From the NCBI GenBank assembly GCA_024680835.1, contig JAILBP010000179.1, forward strand, positions 1-28,638: a stretch of 28,638 nt of DNA, given 5' to 3'. The notes beneath the pieces were generated by a model. The model ran no database searches and was not told where the DNA came from. It saw only the letters and a list, made by a program, of their open reading frames with translations. Position 1 is the first letter of the stretch, and the number at the start of each line of letters is the position of its first letter. Below, in pieces: positions 8,555 to 15,469 of the stretch. The position numbers and the translations under genes are program-made. Source of the stretch: RGIG6904 sp024680835 (GTDB taxonomy: Bacteria; Bacillota; Clostridia; Lachnospirales; Lachnospiraceae).

Positions 8555-8571
8555 CCTGACAATATGTCAGG
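8555..8571 (-). promoter_or_regulatory. Intercistronic hairpin between atpG and atpD
   Basis: Perfect 7-bp stem CCTGACA / TGTCAGG with a 3-nt loop, ending a few bases before the atpD Shine-Dalgarno AAGGAG. There is no T tract. It is probably an mRNA-processing or stability element, by analogy with other polycistronic atp messages. Confidence 0.5.
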
Positions 8572-8617
8572 AAACATAATGTTTTGATTAATGATAAAAA
8601 TATAACGCTGCCGCCGG

Positions 8618-9484
8618 TCAGCTGATAGCCTCCGCACCTGCGATGATCTCCGTGAGTTCCTGTGTAATGGAACCCTGACGGGCGCGGTTGTATTTAAGCG
8701 ACAGGTCGCTGATGATCTCCTCCGCATTGCTGGTAGCGGAATCCATAGCCTGCATTCTGGCGCCGTTTTCGGAAGCCACTGCCTCTATGAGTGCTCCGTA
8801 AAACAGGGAACTTAAATATTTGGGAATGATGAGATCCAATGCCTCATCCTCCGCAGGTTCAAAGTTCATAACCAGATTTTTGTCAGCGCCCTCGATCTCC
8901 TCCTCGGAGAAAGCAACAGGCAAAAGCTGCATTAATGTAGGCTCATGCACCACAGTATTCTTGAAATGGGTGTAGGCCAGATATATCTTATCAACCTCAC
9001 CGCTCTCAAATCTTTTCAGCAGATCCTTGCATATAGAGGCGGCATCCTCATATAAAGGAGCCTCCATAACCTCAGATCTGTCAGCCATGATCTCGTAGCC
9101 AAGTCTCGCAAGTCCATCCCTGCCCTTTGAACCGACACTGTATATAAGAGTATCATCTGCAGGCAGCTCCCCTGAGCGGGATATAAGCTTCACGATATTG
9201 GAATTGTATCCGCCGGCAAGTCCGCGGTTTGAAGTGATGACCACTACCGCCGACTTTCCGCCTCTGTCAACTCCGTCCCAGATGCACGGGTGATTCACAC
9301 CTCCCGAGCGGGCCAGTATTGATGTGACAGTTGAATACATGTAATTGAAATATGGGTTTGCACTCTCCGCACGCTGTTTTGCCTTCTGAAGCTTTACGGT
9401 AGATACCAGTTTCATGGCCTTAGTGATCTGCTGGGTACTTTGAATACTGGCTTTTCTGCGTTTTATGTCTCTCATTGAAGCCAT
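8618..9484 (-). CDS. atpG: ATP synthase F1 subunit gamma
   Basis: 288-residue central stalk subunit. Both ends carry the conserved coiled-coil segments that enter the alpha3beta3 hexamer: MRDIKRRKASIQSTQQITKAMKLVS at the start, and MQAMDSATSNAEEIISDLSLKYNRARQGSITQELTEIIAGAEAI at the end. The central VVITSNRGLAGGYNSNI matches the family. AAGGAAG lies upstream of the ATG at 9484, and an internal ATG three codons later would also be compatible. Gap to atpA is 25 bp. Confidence 0.97.
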   Translation of the reverse strand: MASMRDIKRRKASIQSTQQITKAMKLVSTVKLQKAKQRAESANPYFNYMYSTVTSILARSGGVNHPCIWDGVDRGGKSAVVVITSNRGLAGGYNSNIVKLISRSGELPADDTLIYSVGSKGRDGLARLGYEIMADRSEVMEAPLYEDAASICKDLLKRFESGEVDKIYLAYTHFKNTVVHEPTLMQLLPVAFSEEEIEGADKNLVMNFEPAEDEALDLIIPKYLSSLFYGALIEAVASENGARMQAMDSATSNAEEIISDLSLKYNRARQGSITQELTEIIAGAEAIS

Positions 9485-9509
9485 AGCATCACTTACTTCC
9501 TTTCAACTG

Positions 9510-11015
9510 TTATCTGAACTGTGCTTTGCACTCCTCGATGGCTTTCTTTAAGGTTGCTTCCGTTTCCTCGTCCATGACTTTCTTTTCACGGATAGCCTTC
9601 GGAACCTCAGGATATTTGGTCTTGATAAACTCTATGAGTTCTCCTTCGAAACGACCGATCTCATCCACATCGATATCAAGGAGATATTTACCTGTAGTAG
9701 CGTAAATGATGATGATCTGATCCTCTACAGGCATGGGCTTATACTGAGGCTGCTTCAGCATCTGCTGGATGCGCGCGCCCTGGGCAAGCTTCTCCGTGGT
9801 ATCCGCATCGAGCTCGGAACCGAACTGTGCGAATGCAGCAAGCTCTCTGTACTGTGCAAGTTCCACACGGATGGGAGCCGCGATCTTCTTCATGGCTTTG
9901 ATCTGTGCCGATCCTCCGACTCGTGAAACGGACAGACCTGCATTTATGGCCGGACGAAGACCGGCATTGAACATCTCTGTCTCAAGATATATCTGACCGT
10001 CCGTAATAGATATAACGTTTGTGGGAATGTATGCGGAAACATCGCCGGCCTGAGTCTCGATAATGGGAAGGGCTGTGAGCGAACCTCCGCCAAGCTTATC
10101 CGACAATCTTGCCGCTCTCTCCAAAAGTCTTGAATGGAGATAGAATACATCACCCGGATATGCCTCACGCCCCGGTGGACGTCTCAGCAGAAGCGAGAGT
10201 GTACGGTAAGCCGTAGCGTGCTTACTCAGGTCATCATAGATAACGAGAACATCCTCACCGTTCTCCATCCACTCCTCACCTATGGCGCATCCCGCATATG
10301 GCGCGATATACTGCAACGGTGCAAGCTCGGATGCGGTAGATGCCACAACTGTAGTATATGACATTGCACCGAACTCTTCCAAAGTCTTCACAATGGACGC
10401 AACTGTTGATGCCTTCTGTCCGATGGCAACGTAGATACATTTTACGCCCTGACCCTTTTGATTGATGATGGTATCGATGGCGATGGCAGTCTTACCTGTC
10501 TGTCTGTCACCGATTATAAGCTCACGCTGTCCCCTGCCGATAGGCACCATGGAATCGATAGCCTTGATACCCGTCTGTAAAGGTGTATCAACGGATTTTC
10601 TGGAGATAACACCACTGGCCACTCTCTCTATGGGACGGAATTTTGAGGTCTCTATGGGACCTTTTCCGTCGATAGGCTGACCCAGTGCATTGACAACACG
10701 ACCTGTCATGGCATCTCCTACCGGAACTTCCACAACGCGGCCTGTAGTCTTTACAGTGTCACCTTCGTTGATATTCCTGGTGCTGCCCAAAAGAACCGCA
10801 CCTACATTGTCCTCCTCAAGATTTAAGACCATGCCGTAAACCTCGCCGGGGAACTCCAAAAGCTCGTTCATCTGGGCATTTTCAAGGCCGTGGATCCTGG
10901 CGATACCATCAGCCACCTGAATGACGGTACCAACCTCGGAAACCTCAAGTTCCTTTGAATATTTTTTTATCTGTTCCCTGATGACAGAGCTGATCTCCTC
11001 TGGTTTTAAATTCAT
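9510..11015 (-). CDS. atpA: ATP synthase F1 subunit alpha
   Basis: 501-residue non-catalytic nucleotide-binding subunit, usual length. Walker A GDRQTGKT at about 170-177, the IYVAIGQKASTVA segment, VLVIYDDLSKHA Walker B region, and the SRLLERAA and SVSRVGGSAQ signatures. AGGTG precedes the ATG. Its C-terminal helical bundle is complete (ends KKAIEECKAQFR). Upstream, a 93-bp gap to atpH holds an imperfect hairpin. Confidence 0.98.
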   Translation of the reverse strand: MNLKPEEISSVIREQIKKYSKELEVSEVGTVIQVADGIARIHGLENAQMNELLEFPGEVYGMVLNLEEDNVGAVLLGSTRNINEGDTVKTTGRVVEVPVGDAMTGRVVNALGQPIDGKGPIETSKFRPIERVASGVISRKSVDTPLQTGIKAIDSMVPIGRGQRELIIGDRQTGKTAIAIDTIINQKGQGVKCIYVAIGQKASTVASIVKTLEEFGAMSYTTVVASTASELAPLQYIAPYAGCAIGEEWMENGEDVLVIYDDLSKHATAYRTLSLLLRRPPGREAYPGDVFYLHSRLLERAARLSDKLGGGSLTALPIIETQAGDVSAYIPTNVISITDGQIYLETEMFNAGLRPAINAGLSVSRVGGSAQIKAMKKIAAPIRVELAQYRELAAFAQFGSELDADTTEKLAQGARIQQMLKQPQYKPMPVEDQIIIIYATTGKYLLDIDVDEIGRFEGELIEFIKTKYPEVPKAIREKKVMDEETEATLKKAIEECKAQFR

Positions 11016-11068
11016 GGAGTGCTTTCACCTGCTTTCTCAAGTATTATGGTAAGTGTCGCCCGATGACC

Positions 11069-11088
11069 TGCCGTGAAAACATCACGCA
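11069..11088 (-). promoter_or_regulatory. Intercistronic hairpin between atpH and atpA
   Basis: On the minus strand TGCGTGA pairs with TCACGGCA, a 7-bp stem with one bulged base. No T tract follows. Same setting as the hairpins before atpF, atpD and atpC. Confidence 0.35.
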
Positions 11089-11108
11089 GCCACGGACCAT
11101 CACCTGTC

Positions 11109-11645
11109 TCAGCCTCTGAGTGTCTGTGTAAGGTTGTTGATACGGGTACGTATACTGCCGTCCAACACCTTATCCCCTATACGTATGACTATGCCGCCTA
11201 TGAGTGTCGGATCCACTCTGTAATCCACCTCAAAGCTGACATAATCTGTCGTATCCAGAAGCTTCTGTTCTATCTTTTTTTTGTGCGCGTCGTCCAATGC
11301 CATGGCGCTGGTAACCGTCGCCCTGCCTATATGTCTGTATTCCTTGGCCCGATCCGTAAAATAATCCATGACCGATATGATCTCTCCTGCATGTCCCTTT
11401 TCCAGCAACATACACAAAAGACCTGTTATCTCATCGGAAACCCGTCCCTTGAACACCGATTCTATGACCTTTATCTTCTCTTCCTTGACGATCTTGGGAT
11501 GCTTAAGCAAAGTCATCAGATCGCTGTTGGATACAAAAACATCTTTTACGGCAGCGGACTCTTCCATAAAGGCATCAAGGCAGTTTTTCTCCAAAGCCAG
11601 ATCAAACAACGCATCTCCGTATGTTTTTGATACTAGCTTCGCCAT
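11109..11645 (-). CDS. atpH: ATP synthase F1 subunit delta
   Basis: 178-residue OSCP-type subunit that ties F1 to the peripheral stalk. N-terminal helical domain (MAKLVSKTYGDALFDLALEKNCLDAFMEE) and the conserved C-terminal DPTLIGGIVIRIGDKVLDGSIRTRINNLTQ. The start overlaps the end of atpF by 13 bp, which indicates coupled translation and supports this start. Confidence 0.96.
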   Translation of the reverse strand: MAKLVSKTYGDALFDLALEKNCLDAFMEESAAVKDVFVSNSDLMTLLKHPKIVKEEKIKVIESVFKGRVSDEITGLLCMLLEKGHAGEIISVMDYFTDRAKEYRHIGRATVTSAMALDDAHKKKIEQKLLDTTDYVSFEVDYRVDPTLIGGIVIRIGDKVLDGSIRTRINNLTQTLRG

Positions 11646-12178
11646 GTGGTATCACCCATTTCCTTTAATGTCTCTTCCACCAGCTCATCCTGAATGGAAG
11701 TGTTCACCTGTGCGCTTATGACCTTCGCAGCCATAAGGGATGCAACGCTTATCATCTCCTGCTTTACCTCAGCGGCAACGCGTTTCTTTTCAAGCTCAGC
11801 CTCTTTCTCAGCCTGAGCTATGATACGGGCAGCCTCCTCTTTGGCTTCGGCTATGATACGGCTCTCGTTGGCTATGGCTTTCTTGCGGGCTTCCGACAGA
11901 ATAGCCTCAACCTCCTTGTCGGCAGTTGCAAGCTTGGCTTCGTACTCAGCCTTCAAAGCCGCAGCGCTCTCCTTGTCATTCGCAGCATCGTCAAGTTCGC
12001 TTTTGATGCGTTCCTGCCTGTCCTGCAGCATCTTCCTGACAGGGTTAAAGAGCAGATAGCTCATTGCCAAAAAGAGCAGGAACATGGCACACGCCAACAG
12101 GATAGTGTCATTTATGAGCTGCATATCAAGATTGAACAGTCTGCTCATCTCTCCCGTGCTCTCTGTTAATATCAGCAT
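11633..12178 (-). CDS. atpF: ATP synthase Fo subunit b
   Basis: 181-residue peripheral stalk subunit. One membrane helix at about 21-45 (LINDTILLACAMFLLFLAMSYLLF) is followed by NPVRKMLQDRQERIKSELDDA and a long Ala/Glu/Lys-rich dimerising coiled coil to about residue 150. AGAGG lies 7 nt before the ATG. An internal ATG ten codons on (MSRLFNLD) is possible but has no better ribosome site. Its 3' end overlaps atpH. Confidence 0.95.
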   Translation of the reverse strand: MLILTESTGEMSRLFNLDMQLINDTILLACAMFLLFLAMSYLLFNPVRKMLQDRQERIKSELDDAANDKESAAALKAEYEAKLATADKEVEAILSEARKKAIANESRIIAEAKEEAARIIAQAEKEAELEKKRVAAEVKQEMISVASLMAAKVISAQVNTSIQDELVEETLKEMGDTTWRS

Positions 12179-12219
12179 TACTTAACCTCTGCCTCCTCTC
12201 TGTAATCTATTGATTCATC

Positions 12220-12242
12220 AAAACAGCATAAACTGCCGTTTT
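12220..12242 (-). promoter_or_regulatory. Strand-specific hairpin between atpE and atpF
   Basis: In the minus-strand transcript AAAACGGCA pairs with UGCUGUUUU (9 bp, one G-U) around a 5-nt loop. On the plus strand the same position would be an A-C mismatch, so the fold favours the sense RNA. It lies just after atpE, where a 3' hairpin could protect the message of the most abundant subunit. Confidence 0.45.
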
Positions 12243-12249
12243 CTGACGA

Positions 12250-12510
12250 TCAGCCCATAAGCGGCTTAACAAAGAGAAGCAGCATTGCGATCAACAGACC
12301 GTAAAGACCTGTAGTCTCGGCAACGGCCTGTCCCAAAAGCATGGTAGAGGTGATATCTCCCTTTGCACCCGGGTTACGTCCAACAGCTGAAGCGCCGTGA
12401 CCGGCTGCAATACCCTGACCTATACCAGGGCCGATACCTGCTATAACTGCAAGTCCCGCTCCGATTGCTGAACAGCCTGCTATAAAATCCTGTCCTGAAA
12501 TGTTTTCCAT
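12250..12510 (-). CDS. atpE: ATP synthase Fo subunit c, Na+-type ligand set
   Basis: 86-residue proteolipid forming the rotor ring: two membrane helices joined by a polar loop with RNP (45-47). The ion-carrying carboxylate is Glu65. The residues known to bind Na+ in the Ilyobacter/Propionigenium type ring are all present at the same numbers: Gln32, Val63, Glu65, Thr66 (Ser in the reference), Thr67 and Tyr70. This predicts Na+ rather than H+ coupling. A strong AGGAGG ribosome site precedes the ATG, as expected for the subunit needed in most copies. Flanked by hairpins in the gaps to atpB and atpF. Confidence 0.97.
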   Translation of the reverse strand: MENISGQDFIAGCSAIGAGLAVIAGIGPGIGQGIAAGHGASAVGRNPGAKGDITSTMLLGQAVAETTGLYGLLIAMLLLFVKPLMG

Positions 12511-12607
12511 TTTGTTTTCCTCCTAAAAAAATATGCTATTACGACAGACGACAACGCCTTACGCCGTAATGATCACTGTCCGTAAAGAACAGCAAAAATC
12601 CGTGGGA

Positions 12608-13333
12608 TCAATACTCTCCGTCCTCTATGGCCTGATGGATGTATGTCATGGTCAGCATGCAGAATACATATGTCTGTATTGCTCCCGAGAAAAGATCGAA
12701 ATATGCATGCAGAAATGCAGGCCAGAAATATGCGATCTTCTGTAACAATCCATACACCAGTGTCTCTATGACAAGTCCGGATAACACGTTTGCGAAAAGA
12801 CGAAGCGACATCGAAACCGGTATCGCGCAATCGCCTATGATGTTGATAGGCGCCCAGAAAACCCAGGGATCACAAAGCCCCTTCAATACTCCCGAAACAT
12901 GCTGATGTTTGAACTTTTGGAACGTGATGATGGTAAAGGTCATAAGTGCCAGAGCCAGTGTAGTACCGTAATCGGCTGTCGGCGGTCTCAACCCTATCAA
13001 TCCGGAGATATTGCTCACCAGGATAAAGATAAACAGCGTTCCGACGTAATTGGCAAAATATTTGGCGTTATGTCCCATGCTGTTCGCCACCATACCGTCC
13101 AGCTTTTCCACCACAAGTTCCGCAATATTCTGGAATGTTCCCGGAACGTCCGTCGCATGCTTCATCTTGATGTTGACAGCAAGACCAAAACCTAAGATGA
13201 TCAGCATTACCATCAGAATGCACACATGAGACGTGGTGATCCAGACCGTTTGCCCGAAGAGTTCATAGGAAAACAGACCGTGTATCATAAAGTCCACTTC
13301 CGCAGATCCCGACAAAAGCAATGCGTTCTCCAA
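12608..13333 (-). CDS. atpB: ATP synthase Fo subunit a
   Basis: 241-residue stator channel subunit with five to six membrane helices. The essential Arg lies in VSMSLRLFANVLSG, and the last helices contain GAIQTYVFCMLTMTYI. The N-terminus has the usual MKHATDVPGTFQNIAELVVEKL loop. The start is a TTG at 13333 (MENALLLSG) supported by AAGGAGG 7 nt upstream. The first gene downstream of the operon promoter. Confidence 0.96.
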   Translation of the reverse strand: MENALLLSGSAEVDFMIHGLFSYELFGQTVWITTSHVCILMVMLIILGFGLAVNIKMKHATDVPGTFQNIAELVVEKLDGMVANSMGHNAKYFANYVGTLFIFILVSNISGLIGLRPPTADYGTTLALALMTFTIITFQKFKHQHVSGVLKGLCDPWVFWAPINIIGDCAIPVSMSLRLFANVLSGLVIETLVYGLLQKIAYFWPAFLHAYFDLFSGAIQTYVFCMLTMTYIHQAIEDGEY

Positions 13334-13376
13334 GTCCTCACCTCCTTACATTTATAATTATTTAACTATGCTTATG

Positions 13377-13408
13377 GCAAACGGATCAAATTTCCCAATC
13401 TCGTTTGC
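13377..13408 (-). promoter_or_regulatory. 5'-leader hairpin of the core atp operon
   Basis: Perfect 7-bp arms GCAAACG / CGTTTGC, extended by GAT/ATC across one bulge, within the predicted ~90-nt leader of atpB. The ribosome site is outside it. Function unknown; 5'-end protection is possible. Confidence 0.35.
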
Positions 13409-13430
13409 TGTATAGTAACACATAAATGCT

Positions 13431-13459
13431 ATTATATCGTTTTTTGTGCAATATGTCTA
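13431..13459 (-). promoter_or_regulatory. Putative sigma-A promoter of the core atp operon
   Basis: On the minus strand TAGACA (13459-13454), exactly 17 bp, then a perfect TATAAT (13436-13431). The region is very AT-rich. It lies between the atpI-like gene and atpB, so the eight main subunit genes can be transcribed without the two small upstream genes. Confidence 0.65.
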
Positions 13460-13513
13460 TATTTATTTTGTGTTTTGTGATATTTTTATGTAATTTCTAT
13501 GAGGAAGTCACCG

Positions 13514-13966
13514 TCACACACCTTTTTTTACAGGTATTTCATCCTGCTCCTCCGGCGGCACCATACGCTTTGGATCGTTTTTAACCGTGTGAAAAACAGA
13601 CTGCATAATATATGCGCTCACCTTAAGTCCCATGATCCCCAGAAAAGCTCCCACGAGACTTCCGATGTGAAAATACATCATGGCCAGGAATACCGCAAAA
13701 ACCACGCCATATCTCACCATGGCCCCCGCCACGGATTTGTTCCTCGCCAGCTTCTCATCCCGCAGAGATACCGAATCCTCTATGGTAGCAGCCATGTGAT
13801 AAGCCATGAACACAGCACATACGATCCCTATGCCGAGGCCGATGGCAAAATTCAGTTTGTCACCGGCAAAAAAAATCCCCACGCCCAGCACTACAAGCCC
13901 GTAGCCCAGAATGCCTGCCAGCAGTTCCGGTAAAGCCCTGTTCAGTTTTTTTAGTCTTTTTATCAT
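13514..13966 (-). CDS. ATP synthase subunit I-like membrane protein
   Basis: About 150 residues with four hydrophobic segments (LAGILGYGLVVLGVGIFF, FAIGLGIGIVCAVFMAYHM, VRYGVVFAVFLAMMYFHI, LVGAFLGIMGLKVSAYIM). Size, topology and position directly before atpB fit the AtpI family, which assists c-ring assembly or ion supply. The sequence itself is only loosely family-like. The start is uncertain: ATG at 13966 (MIKRLKKLNRALPEL) or ATG at 13996 (ten residues longer, 14 nt after the upstream stop). Neither has a strong ribosome site. Confidence 0.7.
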   Translation of the reverse strand: MIKRLKKLNRALPELLAGILGYGLVVLGVGIFFAGDKLNFAIGLGIGIVCAVFMAYHMAATIEDSVSLRDEKLARNKSVAGAMVRYGVVFAVFLAMMYFHIGSLVGAFLGIMGLKVSAYIMQSVFHTVKNDPKRMVPPEEQDEIPVKKGV

Positions 13967-14009
13967 ATTTACCGCGAACTCTTTTCTCAAACACATTAAT
14001 ACGGCAGGA

Positions 14010-14339
14010 TCAGCCCTGCGGCTTATCACCGGTCTGCTGTGCTTCCCTGTCCCGATGATCCGGGGAGCGATTGTAAAACTCACTCACCCCGGCTCCCGCC
14101 ACATCGCTCACCGGAGAATGCCCCTGTTTTTTGTATATTGATCTCGCCTGCCTGAACACCGCCGTTCCCCCTGCGGCAACACCAACAAAAAACCCCGGGA
14201 TAGCCAGGAAATCCATATTAAACCTGTCACCCAGCCATATCCCGGCAAACGTACAGGCAAATATGGGAACCAGCATATTGAAACCGAATTGCATTATCAT
14301 CGCAAATGATCGAAAAACGATGTTTTTATCATCTTTCAT
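14010..14339 (-). CDS. AtpZ/AtpI-family small membrane protein
   Basis: 109 residues with two membrane helices (about 13-32 and 42-60). IFACTFAGIWLGDRF and PGFFVGVAAGGTAVFRQARSIYKK match the small F0F1-ATPase-associated family (AtpZ, 'ATPase gene 1'), thought to act with AtpI in Mg2+/Ca2+ or assembly functions. The C-terminal 35 residues are polar and variable. GGAGG lies 8 nt before the ATG. Only 16 bp separate its start from a 113-bp inverted-repeat element, so its promoter must be inside or beyond that element, or it is read through from the dCMP deaminase gene. Confidence 0.8.
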   Translation of the reverse strand: MKDDKNIVFRSFAMIMQFGFNMLVPIFACTFAGIWLGDRFNMDFLAIPGFFVGVAAGGTAVFRQARSIYKKQGHSPVSDVAGAGVSEFYNRSPDHRDREAQQTGDKPQG

Positions 14340-14355
14340 CCGTCCCGCCTCCGAT

Positions 14356-14468
14356 GTTACTATTCACAGCCACTTTACATACATTCTACAGGCTCGCCCT
14401 GACATCGGCAGTCTGCGAAGCCAAGCTGGCATATGTCTGTCTGTATGATATTGGCTGTGAATAATAAC
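14356..14468 (-). repeat. 113-bp inverted-repeat element with GTTACTATTCACAG-type ends
   Basis: Ends GTTACTATTCACAGCCA (14356-14372) and its near-complement (14452-14468) form a 17-bp arm, extended inward by CATACA/TGTATG. The one non-matching pair is G-U in minus-strand RNA but A-C on the plus strand, so the sense RNA folds better. It fills the gap between the dCMP deaminase stop and atpZ. It has no coding frame, transposase or clear T tract. Confidence 0.75.
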
Positions 14469-14475
14469 CCTCCGA

Positions 14476-14961
14476 TCACACATCGAGTACGATCTCCCTG
14501 CCGGTCTTCTCATAATGTCTGAATTCCACACCCGCACTTTTCAGCATCCTCTTGGATGCTATTGTGGAGGGCGTATCACCATATTTGTCCGAATCGTAGA
14601 TCAGCGTACGGATACCGCTCTGTATGATGGCCTTGGCACACTCATTGCACGGGAACAGGGTTACATACATCTTCGCTCCCTCCAGAGAGCCTCCACGGTA
14701 GTTCAATATAGCATTGAGCTCACTGTGGGTTGTATAAAAATACTTGTTCTCCAGCGGATCCCCTTCCCTTGCCCAGGGATACTCGTCATCCGAGCAGCCT
14801 AAAGGGAAACCGTTATATCCCATAGATAGTATCTTATTATCCGGCGATACTATACAGGCTCCCACCTGTGTGTTTGGGTCCTTTGACCTCTTTGCCGCCA
14901 GCATGGCAACACCCATAAAATATTCGTCCCAGCTTATATAATCTTTTCTTTTATCGCTCAT
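14476..14961 (-). CDS. dCMP deaminase family protein (ComEB-like)
   Basis: 161-residue zinc deaminase, predicted to convert dCMP to dUMP for thymidylate synthesis. The active site is complete: His79 and Glu81 in the HSE motif, and Cys105 and Cys108 in PCNEC. The N-terminal DPNTQVGACIVSPDNKILSMGYNGFP is typical of dCMP deaminases (in Bacillus, comEB). The start is the ATG at 14961. Its A overlaps the stop of the preceding gene (TGATG) with AGGAGGAG close upstream, so translation is coupled. Late gene of the GH18-tsaC-phosphatase-like operon. Confidence 0.93.
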   Translation of the reverse strand: MSDKRKDYISWDEYFMGVAMLAAKRSKDPNTQVGACIVSPDNKILSMGYNGFPLGCSDDEYPWAREGDPLENKYFYTTHSELNAILNYRGGSLEGAKMYVTLFPCNECAKAIIQSGIRTLIYDSDKYGDTPSTIASKRMLKSAGVEFRHYEKTGREIVLDV

Positions 14962-15455
14962 CAAAGTATCTCCTCCTCACAGGTCACCACTCCGTGTGCA
15001 TCGATCTTTCCTTCACGGACCAGATTCAAAAATTTTTTAAGAGTGATACTCATAGTTTCAAAACATACGCCGTAGGCCCCCACAGGTCCACCGTAGGGAT
15101 CCATGATCTCCAGCTCCTCACCGCAAAGCTCCGTCATGACGTGGATCTGATCCGCGAATTCTTCACCCACTATGTCCGTGACCGCTTTTCTGTCCTTCTC
15201 CTGCAGTATCACTATCAGCGTATCGTCATCCACATCCTCTTTTTTGAGCTGTGTTGAACTGTAATCTCCGATATCGATACCGTTGGCCACCAGCACGGCG
15301 TCCGCTTTTTGGCTGACCGGCTCCGGAAACAGTACCACAAATCCCCTCACTAAAAGCTCGATCCGATCCTCATCCCATCCCTCTTCCGCGAGTATCGCAC
15401 CGGCCATAGGAGTCCGGGCGGTTCCGTCTCTGTCGGTCAATATCACTCTGTGCAT
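14961..15455 (-). CDS. LMW protein-tyrosine-phosphatase homologue with Cys-to-Asp active site
   Basis: 164-residue protein whose length, C-terminal DPYGG (Asp119, the general-acid Asp-Pro of the family), GIDIGDYSSTQL segment and R-T-P-M-A after the phosphate loop all match low-molecular-weight phosphatases (Bacillus YwlE is the neighbour of ywlC in the same way). The loop, however, reads D8-R-D-G-T-A-R14 where the family has C-x5-R, so the nucleophilic Cys is Asp. The result resembles the DxDGT motif of HAD phosphatases, although the rest is not HAD-like. It may be a pseudophosphatase or a changed mechanism. AGAGG precedes the ATG; 14 bp after tsaC. Confidence 0.8.
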   Translation of the reverse strand: MHRVILTDRDGTARTPMAGAILAEEGWDEDRIELLVRGFVVLFPEPVSQKADAVLVANGIDIGDYSSTQLKKEDVDDDTLIVILQEKDRKAVTDIVGEEFADQIHVMTELCGEELEIMDPYGGPVGAYGVCFETMSITLKKFLNLVREGKIDAHGVVTCEEEIL

Positions 15456-15469
15456 TAGAAACCTCTTTC

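Noticed and set aside
14356..14468. Ordinary rho-independent terminator of the dCMP deaminase operon
   Set aside because: The arms are 113 bp apart overall with a long structured centre and there is no T tract after the stem. It could still slow RNA polymerase, but it is not a standard terminator.
14961..15455. HAD-family phosphatase based on the DRDGT sequence
   Set aside because: No further HAD motifs are present, while length, C-terminal DPYGG and overall pattern fit the LMW phosphatase fold.
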